DNA of 64,000 nucleotides from Burkholderiaceae bacterium (GTDB taxonomy: Bacteria > Pseudomonadota > Gammaproteobacteria > Burkholderiales > Burkholderiaceae). The stretch spans positions 178,044 through 242,043 of the forward strand of contig JAHFQJ010000001.1 in NCBI GenBank assembly GCA_023266335.1, written 5' to 3'. The translations under genes and the position numbers were made by a program. Numbering within the stretch: position 1 is the first letter of the stretch; each line of letters opens with the position of its first letter. Below, in pieces: positions 36,585-45,671 of the stretch. The notes below the pieces were generated by a model. That model saw nothing but the letters and a program-made list of their open reading frames with translations, was not told where the DNA came from and ran no database searches.

Positions 36585-36863
36585 TTAATTGTTTCTTTTG
36601 ACACAACTATCTAAAATTTGAAAACAATATGATGGTATAAATATTATGCTGAATATTACAAAAAATATTGCAAAACCATAGTTTAGTAAATGCAACCACT
36701 TAAGCTGGCTACAGCTTCCATCAGCATTACACATAAAATCCATACAAAATTCATTACAGTAGTTATGCGATGTAAGTGCTAATAACATAACTATACTGCC
36801 AAAAAATATACTCGATGCTAAACCAATGTAAATTGACCATTTGGGATTTGGAATTTTTATCAT
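36585..36863 (-). CDS. Cys-rich two-segment membrane protein (short paralogue)
   Basis: The 92-residue protein has two membrane segments (about 10-32 and 58-80) and the loop NYCNEFCMDFMCNADGSC. It aligns with the first ~60 residues of the protein at 35560-36141. The two probably arose by duplication of a block that included the upstream promoter. Unknown function; it opens the three-gene cluster next to the second restriction system. Confidence 0.65.
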   Translation of the reverse strand: MIKIPNPKWSIYIGLASSIFFGSIVMLLALTSHNYCNEFCMDFMCNADGSCSQLKWLHLLNYGFAIFFVIFSIIFIPSYCFQILDSCVKRNN

Positions 36864-36891
36864 TTAATTTATTTTTTTGATGAGGTGGATT

Positions 36892-36925
36892 ATTTTAACA
36901 TTTGTGTATTTTTTTGCAGAAAATA
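36892..36925 (-). promoter_or_regulatory. Duplicated promoter-like block, copy 2
   Basis: Same block as at 36170-36204 (CTGCAAAAAAATACACAAAT then GTTAAAATA on the minus strand), ~30 bases before the start at 36863. The conservation of ~33 bases in otherwise diverged spacer suggests a functional promoter or a recent duplication. Confidence 0.5.
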
Positions 36926-36961
36926 ATAATATTGTTTGATTAAGATGAGTAATTAGTTTAT

Positions 36962-39667
36962 CTATAAACACAAATTCCATTTTTCTTCAAAATTTTGATT
37001 ATTATTTTCATTAAAGAAAGGCAAACCCACTAATCTATATGTAAGGTTTTCGGCAACTACAATTTCATCTTTGACATATCTTTTTGAAATCTTATTTAAA
37101 AAATTTTCTTTCCAGCCTTCTTTTCCTGTAGCAAAAGTTCCATCACTACCTAAAAATTGATTTCCCTTGCTTTCAATAAGAATTTGATATTTTATATTTT
37201 GGTTATATGTTAAAAATAATATAAAATCAGGTTGAAATCCGTTGCCATATTCGTCATAAATTTTATATACTTCTTCATTTTTAAGTAAATAAATTTGATT
37301 ATATTTTTCTTTTAAATTAGAAATATTATTTTTTACAAAATCAATAAGAGCTTTTTCTTCACTAGTTCCATTAAATTTATTTAATACATACCAATCATTA
37401 TTTTTAGCTATATTATCATCTGATTTTGAACTATCAATATATTTTATTTTACTTTGTCCAAAGATTTTTTTAAAATTTTCTAAGTAAAATTTATCGCCAA
37501 TTTTAGGATTTATAAAAGATTTAAGTTGTAAAAATTTATTTTCCAAAAATTTGATTGCTATACTTAATTTTTCATCTTGGCTTATGTGTTCATATGTTTG
37601 ATTTAATGGTAATGTAATATTTATATTATATTTACCTAGCATAGTGTTATTTTGAATATCATCAATGGTGTTTATATTCAATTCTTTGCTTACATTTTCA
37701 AATTTAAATAAATCATCTTTTTTAGTTAATATATTTATAGATTTTCTAAATATATGTTTCTCAATATCTTGAAATTTTATATCTATAATTTTAGTATCTT
37801 CTTGTATATTTGCTTTCTCACTATATTTATTTTTATTTTCAAGATTTATCTTATCTTCATGAAATTCTAAAAATTTACAAATATATTTGAATTTATCATC
37901 TAAATTTTCTATAGATGATTTTTTTCTTTTAGGATTATCAATAGTTTTATTTACAAAAATCTTGATATTTTCAAATATATTTTGGTATTCTGTTTTGATA
38001 TCAAATTCTTCTATAATTTTATCATTGATAATATACCCATCTTTTATAAGCTCTTTTTTTAATTCTGAAATATATCTAGATTTTTCATCAAATGTATAAT
38101 AATATAGCTCTTCCAAAACTCTTAATTCATAGTCTATATCATTATCAAATTTTCTTTTATTGGGTAGCTTATCTTTGTATTTAAAAGGATAATAGCGTAC
38201 ACCTCTACCTATTAATTGCTTTTCCTGCGTAGTAGATTTAGGCGTATTTTTAGTAGCTCCACCACTACTTTGCTCTTGATAAAGCCTTACTATATCAAAA
38301 AGATTAAGAACATCCCAACCTTCAATTAATCTTTCAACTGTAAATATTGCTCTAATATGATTGTTTTTATCCTCAAGGCTATTTAATAATTTTTCTTGTT
38401 CTTGAGTAGTTTTTTCTGTTTTTGTCTTATTATCTTGTGAATTAGTAATAATAATACTTTTCTGCACAAAATATTTTTTAATGAAGTCTATGATTTCAGT
38501 ATAGCTAATATTTTGTTGCTTAATAAATTTTAGAACTTGTTCAGTTCTAGATTTACCCATATCAAATATTTGTTTTTGAGGCAATTCATCAATATACTTT
38601 AGAATACCATCAAGAAAATCAAAATTTTTAATGTTAAGTTTATTAACTAAATCAGTAAAATATTCATAATCTTGCTTTGACTGTTCTATATCCTTACTCT
38701 TAAATAGTATTACTGGTTTAAAATGAAATATATTATTTTTTAATGCTATTTTGTGTCTGTACCAATGAAATAATAAAGCATGTAATATACGTTCTTTTTT
38801 GTCTAAACTAGATGAAATAAGATTAATTTCTTTAGTAAAACCTTCTTTTATAAATGCTTTTAAATCAAATTGATAAATAATTTTATTATTGTATTTATTT
38901 TCTACTTCTTGATTGCTTGGAATAGTAGCAGTAAATTCTAGTAATACATTTTTATTATTTTTAGTATTATTATTTTTGTGAAAAATAAGATTTACAACTG
39001 TATTTTCCCAACTTTTTTCACTTTCTTTTGTATTAGGTTTTATTTCAGTAGGTATTTCAAATGATAGTTGCTTGCTTTTATCTTTGGTATCTGCATTTAA
39101 ATGATGTGCTTCATCAGCTAAGATAATAATATCTTTACTATTTAAATCCTCTAAAGTAAGCTGGTTTTCTTTAGGTAGATATATATCATTATGTAATTTG
39201 TGAATAGTAGTAAATTTTATTTGTATATTCTCTGAATTAAAATTAAAATTTTCAACACTTTCAATATTTACAATTTTATTATTTACAATAATATCTTGTT
39301 TAAAAATATATTTGTTATGCAATTTATCTAAAAAATTACTTTCTGTTTTGTCTACAATATTGCTTTGATTTACAAAGAAAAGAAAATTTCTATAGCCTTG
39401 ATTATAATAATATAAAATCATAGCACCCATAAGAACAGTTTTACCTGTACCAGTAGCCATATTAAACATTAAATGCGTAGAATTTCTTAAAAATTCATTT
39501 TCAGGATTATTATAAGCTAAAAAATACTGTATAGATTTTTTTTGCCAATCAAAAAATTCATATTTTAAATTATTGGTAATATATTCAGGTATTAATAATT
39601 TTTCAATAGTTTTTTTGCCTACTTCTTTTTGTATTTCTGTATACAAATTTGTTTTTTTATCTTCCAT
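36962..39667 (-). CDS. res: Type III restriction enzyme Res subunit (second system)
   Basis: The 901-residue protein has Walker A MATGTGKT at about residues 70-77, the DEAH box in IILADEAHHLN near 180, the helicase motif VI region ERLIEGWDVLNLFDIVRL, and a C-terminal PD-(D/E)xK nuclease: Pro813-Asp814 followed by IESKG (Glu832, Lys834). It is intact and full length. Its start lies 2 bases after the end of the second mod gene, which is broken. In the family Res needs Mod for recognition, so without an intact Mod this Res is probably inactive. Confidence 0.94.
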   Translation of the reverse strand: MEDKKTNLYTEIQKEVGKKTIEKLLIPEYITNNLKYEFFDWQKKSIQYFLAYNNPENEFLRNSTHLMFNMATGTGKTVLMGAMILYYYNQGYRNFLFFVNQSNIVDKTESNFLDKLHNKYIFKQDIIVNNKIVNIESVENFNFNSENIQIKFTTIHKLHNDIYLPKENQLTLEDLNSKDIIILADEAHHLNADTKDKSKQLSFEIPTEIKPNTKESEKSWENTVVNLIFHKNNNTKNNKNVLLEFTATIPSNQEVENKYNNKIIYQFDLKAFIKEGFTKEINLISSSLDKKERILHALLFHWYRHKIALKNNIFHFKPVILFKSKDIEQSKQDYEYFTDLVNKLNIKNFDFLDGILKYIDELPQKQIFDMGKSRTEQVLKFIKQQNISYTEIIDFIKKYFVQKSIIITNSQDNKTKTEKTTQEQEKLLNSLEDKNNHIRAIFTVERLIEGWDVLNLFDIVRLYQEQSSGGATKNTPKSTTQEKQLIGRGVRYYPFKYKDKLPNKRKFDNDIDYELRVLEELYYYTFDEKSRYISELKKELIKDGYIINDKIIEEFDIKTEYQNIFENIKIFVNKTIDNPKRKKSSIENLDDKFKYICKFLEFHEDKINLENKNKYSEKANIQEDTKIIDIKFQDIEKHIFRKSINILTKKDDLFKFENVSKELNINTIDDIQNNTMLGKYNINITLPLNQTYEHISQDEKLSIAIKFLENKFLQLKSFINPKIGDKFYLENFKKIFGQSKIKYIDSSKSDDNIAKNNDWYVLNKFNGTSEEKALIDFVKNNISNLKEKYNQIYLLKNEEVYKIYDEYGNGFQPDFILFLTYNQNIKYQILIESKGNQFLGSDGTFATGKEGWKENFLNKISKRYVKDEIVVAENLTYRLVGLPFFNENNNQNFEEKWNLCL

Positions 39668-39669
39668 AA

Positions 39670-41747
39670 TTATTTACTATTTTTATAGAATTCATTAGTT
39701 AATTTTATGTCTTCTTCACTAATAGTAAATTTACTATCTTGCATTTCACTTTTATTTACATACATTTGATTTAAATCAAGCATACAATAAAATATTTCTT
39801 TTTGTTTTTCTAAAGATAAATTAATAAATTCATTTTCTTTAATAATTTTTTCTTTAAATTCTTGAAATTTAACATTATAGTTTAAAAAATATTTTTCATA
39901 TAATTCATCTAATAATCTTTCTAATTCTGATAAATTATTACATTCATCAATCAATTTTTTAGCTTTTTCATTCCATTTTGCAAGTTCTAGATAAATAAAT
40001 TCTCCTCCGCCTTTCCAACTAACAGCTTTTGAAATTCCGCCTTGCTCTCCATTAATTACTTTTTGCATTCTTTGTAAAGTTATATCTTGTATATAGTTCA
40101 TTTGCTCAATGCCTATATATTGCCTTCCCATTTTATGGGCAACTGCACAGGTTGTGCCTGAACCTAGAAAGAAATCTAAGACAATATCATTTTCTTTAGT
40201 TGAAATATCTATTAATTCTTTAATAAGTATTTCTGGTTTAGGGCTAGAGAAATCCTCTCTATTAAATCCTAGTAATAATAATTCATTTTTAGCAGATTTC
40301 AATGAGCCATGCTCTAATAATAAATTATTGAGAGTATTAAATATAGATAGCTTTTCTGTAAATTTAAAAATTCAAAGCCTTATGTTTATTAGGTTTAGAT
40401 TTCCAAAATCTTAAAAATAACTATCTAAATGAACACTCTCAAATTATTGAATAACTTTTTATTTCCCTTTTTATAATTTTCTGGATATTTTTTTATATAA
40501 AATTTTTTCTCAATTATTAAGTAATTATTTTTTTTAATGTATTCGATAGCTGTATCTTGAGCTATAGTCCATCTTTTACCAACAGGAGGATTAAATATAC
40601 CTTCTTTAGTTTCTATTGAATATAACATTGTAGGTCTATAATAAGCCCCTTCATTTGTTTTTACAGGTTGTTCAAGATTATAATATTCTTGATGTGCTTC
40701 ATCAAAATAATTATATTGTCTTTTAAAATCTTGTAGGTTTATATCTAAAGAATTTATATTTTTTGCATACATAATTATAGATTCTGTTATAGTTCCTATA
40801 CTATTTTCTGTATTGCTTGCATTTCCTTTTTTTTTCCAACAAATAGTAGTTATATAATTATTTCTATTAAAAATTTCATCCATCAAAACTAATAAATATC
40901 CAAATTCTGGAGAACTCTTAAAATCACTAGGAGAATTATCTATTTGAACAAAAATTATTCCATCTTCCTTTAATAGTACTCTAGCTATTTCAAGACGATT
41001 TTTCATAAATGATAACCAGCTACTATGACTAAATTTGTCATTATAAACAAATTCATCACTACCAGTATTATATGGTGGGTCAATATAAATTAGTTTAACT
41101 TTGCCTGCAAATTCGTCTTTTATACTATTTAAGGCTAATAGATTATTACCTTTAATTATTAAATTTTCTTTAATAACTCCGTTTTCGTCTCTTTTTATAT
41201 TTAATACTTTCTCTTTGCCATTTTTAGTATATCTATTCCAATTTACTAAAGCTTTTTTATCTAACAGTCTATCTATTTCATCAGAAGCTAAAACCTCATT
41301 AAAAAATACTTCTTTTCTTTTAGTTTCTTTTTTTTCGTATTCATTAGTTGTATTAGAATATTGAAAATATGTATCTTTTCCTTCTGATGTACTTTGTCCG
41401 CCTTCTAGTACACAATCTTTAAATGGAAAATTTAAAACTACATCGTTATTTTCTGATAAAAATTTGTTGTTGGATTTTAAGCCAATTCGATTTTTATATT
41501 GTGTATAAGAGTTATCAATTTTATTTTCTTCAATAAAAAATTTAAATTCATTAACTTTGAAAATATAGCTTTGAGATATTTTTAAAAAGAATTTATCTTT
41601 AATTTGATGATTGTTAAATAATAGAGAAATTAGAGCTTCCTCATTTTGACTTAATAACTCAAAAACTTTTAAATAATTAATTTCATTTTCTTCTTGTATA
41701 TATAGTCTTTCATCTTGCTTTAAAAGCTGTTCTATTATTTTTTTCAT
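39670..41747 (-). pseudogene. mod: Type III methyltransferase Mod (second system), split by a miniature element
   Basis: Two pieces of one gene. The upstream piece (41747 to about 40425, ~435 original residues) has DPPYNTGSDEFVY near residue 225 and ends inside the element. The downstream piece (from 40329 to 39670) has the AdoMet motif DFFLGSGTTCAVAHKMG. Between them is the 111-bp element at 40330-40440. Removing the element and one copy of the 8-bp duplication (119 bases, not a multiple of three) restores one open frame across the junction, reading KLFNNLLLEHGSLKS. The original protein would have had about 650 residues. Res follows 2 bases after the stop. The insertion brings a frameshift and a stop, so the methyltransferase is expected to be inactive. 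Confidence 0.9.
40330..40440. mobile_element. 111-bp miniature inverted-repeat element, copy 2, inserted in mod
   Basis: Identical to 16446-16556 over all 111 bases. It is flanked by AAATTATT at 40322-40329 and AAATTATT at 40441-40448, a perfect 8-bp duplication of mod sequence. Identity of the two copies indicates recent movement. Confidence 0.92.
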
Positions 41748-41853
41748 TATTTATAAAATGGCATGTAGAGATAATATTATAAAGTTTTTACTATATTTAT
41801 TTAAGTAATTTTTCTGATGGTGTACCATAAACTAAACTGAATAATAAGTAGTT

Positions 41854-42390
41854 TTAATATCTAGCCGGCTGACCTGTGCTTGGATTTATTAACTGCCCAT
41901 TATTGTAGCCTTTATAATTTCCTAACTGGTCTGTTCCAGTTGCACAGCTAATTGGCATTCCATTTGCAGGATTTACCCCGCATATTCCATCATTGCTGTA
42001 TTCTTTATAATATACGCGTTTTCCTTCATCTTTCCAGCGGCTGGTTATATAACATGACTTTTTAGGTTTAGAATTTTTTTCACAAGCTCTTAATGCTCCT
42101 TTATCTGCTAATTCTTGAGTTGGTATGCCATAGGAATAGCCGTTACTTTTTCCGCCTATAGCAATAGTACCATAACCGCCATAATCAGTTTTATATACTA
42201 ATTTGCAGTTTCCTATACCATACTCATCTTCACAATATTTTCTCGCCTTTGGTTCTGCCTCGTCCCCGCTTGCTTGATTTTTTACTGAAAAATGTTCCCC
42301 AGTTTTTATACTTGAATACATTGCTGAAGAACAATAAGCATTATTTATGCTAAAAATTAAAATCAAAAATAAACTTATAAATTTCATCAT
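41854..42390 (-). CDS. Exported DUF4189-like protein
   Basis: The 178-residue protein has a signal peptide (cleavage near NAYCSS). The mature part has a repeated pattern of Ala-x-x-x-Ala-x-x-x-Cys: EAEPKARKYCEDEYGIGNCKLVYK and ADKGALRACEKNSKPKKSCYITS, with an aromatic/Gly-rich middle (TDYGGYGTIAIGG). This pattern is that of DUF4189-type proteins, which are small exported proteins with disulfides. The C-terminus is Gly/Asn-rich. It lies 11 bases after the DotA-like gene on the same strand, so it probably belongs to the secretion operon. Confidence 0.6.
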   Translation of the reverse strand: MMKFISLFLILIFSINNAYCSSAMYSSIKTGEHFSVKNQASGDEAEPKARKYCEDEYGIGNCKLVYKTDYGGYGTIAIGGKSNGYSYGIPTQELADKGALRACEKNSKPKKSCYITSRWKDEGKRVYYKEYSNDGICGVNPANGMPISCATGTDQLGNYKGYNNGQLINPSTGQPARY

Positions 42391-42401
42391 TATGCTAAAT
42401 C

Positions 42402-44735
42402 CTAATTATTTTTACTATTATGAATATTTCTATTTTGAGTTCCTTGATCATCGCTAACAATAGTTGGCTTTTCATTTTTAGCAGTATCTTTATAACCAAT
42501 ATCCCTTTTCCCTCTATCATCAAACCTATCAGCCCCAGCACTCGAACCCGCCCCGAATATCTGCCCTGAAGCAGCAGAACCAGCACCTGCAGATCCAGCA
42601 GAACCGTCAATTTTAGTAGTAGCTAAAGAAGAATTAGCGTCCCCTTCTGTAACCTGCAGAAACCGGCTAACCGCAGCCGGCACGCCTAAAATCAAACTTC
42701 CGCACATCATCGTAATTGCGCCCCCTATGCTTACAAAAATCATCGTAACCGTTTTAAAATGTTCAATGTCTATGCTTCCGCCCTGCATTAAGCTGTAGTG
42801 CAGGCTTTCATAGCTTAAGCCGATGCCTAATTCTAATACATAATTCAGTATAACATTGGCGCTGAAATACCCTACGGTTACTGCCGGTATATATAATATA
42901 ATACCTAAGCCGTGTTTAGCAAATGTGCCGGCACTTTTGGTATTCGGCACAAACATAAGCATAGCGCTGACACTTCCTATAATCATTTCCGTAACTATTT
43001 TTATGGGAAAAAGTGCAATGGCTATAATTAAAAAGAAATCAAGAATACTCGGCAGCACAATGCTAAGCCAAGTACCGGCTGATTTAAGCAGAGGCGCACT
43101 TTGTTTTAGTTCTTGTATAGTATGTTTTATGTTCTGATTATCTGTGTTATCCGGTTTTAACTGCAGATATTTTGCCTGTATTTCTCTGTCGCCGGCTAAG
43201 TTTGCCAGCACAGCTCCCGCCTGCTGCAGGCGGTCTAAGCTTTGAGTCTGGCTTTGCGGATTTGAATCGGTAATATTTGTGTATCCATGGCATACTGCCT
43301 CTGTTCTGCCGAGTATAATATTTAATACAGCAGCCAGCTGATTACCGGTTATTTTTAAATATTCAGGCTGAATTTGTTCGATCTGGTTTTTATCGGCAAG
43401 AATATTCTGCAGCCGGCTCATGCTCACAGGGCAGTTTATGTTACTATTATCTGCAGATGTATTTATGCCGGTTTGTACATTCTGCATTACGCCATAATAG
43501 ACTGCTTGAGCGGTCTGGCTTATATTATCTTTTGGCAGATAATCAGCAAATTTTGTGCTTCCGCTTGGTATAATATAGCTGTCGGTTAATATTTCAAGCA
43601 GGTATTTTCTGATTTGTCCAAAATGCTGGCGGTAGCCAATTGCATTTAGTATGCCTCCTTCCTGCATTTTTTGCGTATATAGATTATGCAGATTATGCAT
43701 AAAACCCGTATTGCTGTCGGTTGCTTCACTTAATCTTTGTACCAGCATTTCCTGATGATTTTTTATTATATCATTTATATGCGGTATATTTGACTGCAGA
43801 TTTTCATATTTATTATCATAATTGCTGTCCGGCAATGTTTTGTCTATATATGTATCTATTTCCGTCATAAACTGCTGGGCTTGGTCATTCCAGATTTCAT
43901 AGATACGCTGATGAAGCTCTTGTGCAAGCTGATTAAACTCATTATTAAAGGCTTTATCTGCTTGTCCCAGCAGTCCGCCTGAAGCAAAATTTGATGCTGA
44001 ACCGGCATTACTGTTATATGTTTGGCTGTTTAATTTAGGCTGTTTGAAGGTTATTTTTCCGCATAGGGGCTGTTTTCCGCCGGTTTGGGCTTGCCCTACA
44101 TCTGTAAATGGAACGATAGTATAGTAATTCCCGCTTACGTCCGGAGCAGTTTGATAGGCTTGATTAGTATCCGGTATGATTTTTGCGTAGCTGTCATCAT
44201 TTCCGTAGGCTTTGCTGTAAATACTGCTTAAAAGTTTTGCACAGTAGCTCGAGCTAATATAGTCCAGTGCAAATTTGTTGAGCTGTACTTTCTGTTCTAT
44301 AAAATATTTAGCCTCAAAATACATGGCATGATGGAGCTGCTGTTTTACCGCTGCCGTGTAAATCTGATTTCCTCCCTGAATGCCCCATAAACTGCACACT
44401 ATTACCAGCAAAGAGACTATATTAAAACCGAAAGCAGTCGGCATCAGCAGTATCATGCCGGATACGTTTTTTATCGGCTCATTCAGCAGATTTATTTTAT
44501 CTGCCTGATTTTTATTTGCATGTCTGCCGACTTGCCATATCACCATTGCCGACAAAATTATGCCGGATATTGCCCATATAAATACATTAAGGCTTTGAAT
44601 TAAAGTTGGAATAAGCCAATTCTGCGGGTCAGTGTTTCCATCTTTTCCGATAATATGGAATATAGTATCTCCAAATATACGGTTAAGCAGATTTAATAAT
44701 CCGTCGCTATCTATCGGCATATAGGGTAATGACAT
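42402..44735 (-). CDS. dotA: DotA/TraY-family type IVB secretion membrane protein
   Basis: The 777-residue polytopic protein has N-terminal membrane segments around residues 50-70 and 90-125 (VFIWAISGIILSAMVIWQVG, GMILLMPTAFGFNIVSLLVIVCSLWGIQGGN), a long periplasmic loop of ~430 residues, then a cluster of five or so segments from ~555 to 690. This is the layout of DotA and of TraY of IncI plasmids. The stretch VSGMILLMPTAFGFN with the SLWGIQGGN motif is characteristic. It would sit in the inner membrane of the type IVB apparatus. It follows the Fic gene on the same strand. The gene is visibly richer in G and C than its neighbours. Gene symbol is by family. Confidence 0.85.
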   Translation of the reverse strand: MSLPYMPIDSDGLLNLLNRIFGDTIFHIIGKDGNTDPQNWLIPTLIQSLNVFIWAISGIILSAMVIWQVGRHANKNQADKINLLNEPIKNVSGMILLMPTAFGFNIVSLLVIVCSLWGIQGGNQIYTAAVKQQLHHAMYFEAKYFIEQKVQLNKFALDYISSSYCAKLLSSIYSKAYGNDDSYAKIIPDTNQAYQTAPDVSGNYYTIVPFTDVGQAQTGGKQPLCGKITFKQPKLNSQTYNSNAGSASNFASGGLLGQADKAFNNEFNQLAQELHQRIYEIWNDQAQQFMTEIDTYIDKTLPDSNYDNKYENLQSNIPHINDIIKNHQEMLVQRLSEATDSNTGFMHNLHNLYTQKMQEGGILNAIGYRQHFGQIRKYLLEILTDSYIIPSGSTKFADYLPKDNISQTAQAVYYGVMQNVQTGINTSADNSNINCPVSMSRLQNILADKNQIEQIQPEYLKITGNQLAAVLNIILGRTEAVCHGYTNITDSNPQSQTQSLDRLQQAGAVLANLAGDREIQAKYLQLKPDNTDNQNIKHTIQELKQSAPLLKSAGTWLSIVLPSILDFFLIIAIALFPIKIVTEMIIGSVSAMLMFVPNTKSAGTFAKHGLGIILYIPAVTVGYFSANVILNYVLELGIGLSYESLHYSLMQGGSIDIEHFKTVTMIFVSIGGAITMMCGSLILGVPAAVSRFLQVTEGDANSSLATTKIDGSAGSAGAGSAASGQIFGAGSSAGADRFDDRGKRDIGYKDTAKNEKPTIVSDDQGTQNRNIHNSKNN

Positions 44736-44830
44736 TTTTTCTTCTCTTAGTTCTTTTATTTTTAATTTTATTTTTGTTATTCAGCTGTTCTAACATTAAT
44801 TATGTGCATTTTTCTTATTCCTCTCTTATA

Positions 44831-45577
44831 TTAGTCAAAACCATATCCGTGAATATTTTTGTAATAATATTCATACAGCCATTCTATTGCCTGTGCTGCA
44901 TCTTGGTTATTATAAAAATTTGTCATTATTTGGTTATATTTCAGCTGGTCTTTAGCTAAAATTGTTAATGGCGGAAGTCCTTGAGTTAATAATATGCCAT
45001 TAGCTAATAATCTTGCAGTACGTTTATTTCCGTCATAGAAAAATTGATTAATACTACCCCATAAAAATAATATCCAAGCTTTTAAAATTTGGGTATCAAT
45101 ATCATTAATATAATTTATGCCGTGTATAAACATGCTATCCAGCTCTTCAGCTTTTGGAGGTGTATATTCTGTACCGCCTATAAATACCTGCCCGTCTCTA
45201 AATTTACCCCATGTCAGCGTTTCTCTATTAGCAACTATCCCTTGTATGCTGCACGCAGTTTCTTTGTTCAAAATAAAAGTATTTGTTTTCACTAAATTAA
45301 CTAGATATGATAAAGCATGGTTTAAATTTAATACCTGCTCGGTATCTGAAACTTTATGCCCACCTACTGTAATTCCTTCTATTAGGGTTTTAACTTCAGG
45401 ATAAGTATATGGATTACCTTCTAAAGCGACAGTATTATATACAAAGTCTACCCGCATTTTTTCTGCTATAAATAATGCTTTTTCTTTATTAGGTATAAAA
45501 TTATATTTATTCTTTAACTCTTTAAGCTTTTCTTCATCGTATGTAAATTTTAAACATTCTATTGACTTTGTTTTCAT
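44831..45577 (-). CDS. Fic-family protein with N-terminal inhibitory motif and altered catalytic loop
   Basis: The 248-residue protein has the Fic fold: an N-terminal class II inhibitory motif (S/T)xxxEGN as TVALEGN (Thr49-Asn55) and the core loop QFFYDGNKRTAR (178-189). In standard Fic proteins this loop is HPFxDGNGRTAR; here Gln178 stands where the catalytic His is expected while Asp182, Asn184, Arg186 and Arg189 are kept. Standard Fic enzymes transfer AMP to a hydroxyl side chain. This protein may be inactive, have a different activity, or act by binding. It lies inside the type IVB operon between DotG and DotA, so it could be a cargo protein, a regulator or an inserted toxin. A signal peptide is not seen. 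Confidence 0.85.
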   Translation of the reverse strand: MKTKSIECLKFTYDEEKLKELKNKYNFIPNKEKALFIAEKMRVDFVYNTVALEGNPYTYPEVKTLIEGITVGGHKVSDTEQVLNLNHALSYLVNLVKTNTFILNKETACSIQGIVANRETLTWGKFRDGQVFIGGTEYTPPKAEELDSMFIHGINYINDIDTQILKAWILFLWGSINQFFYDGNKRTARLLANGILLTQGLPPLTILAKDQLKYNQIMTNFYNNQDAAQAIEWLYEYYYKNIHGYGFD

Positions 45578-45671
45578 TATTTACCTTTATTGAACACTCA
45601 AAGAGAGTGGATATTTAACTTACTTCTGCTCCGCTCTTCTATTTTCCTTATCCTATATTTCAGTATTCGGG

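Noticed and set aside
45590..45612. GAACACTC followed by GAGAGTG near the start of the Fic gene, resembling ends of the miniature element
   Set aside because: The two motifs face each other over only three bases with no interior. Probably a chance palindrome or a tiny scar.
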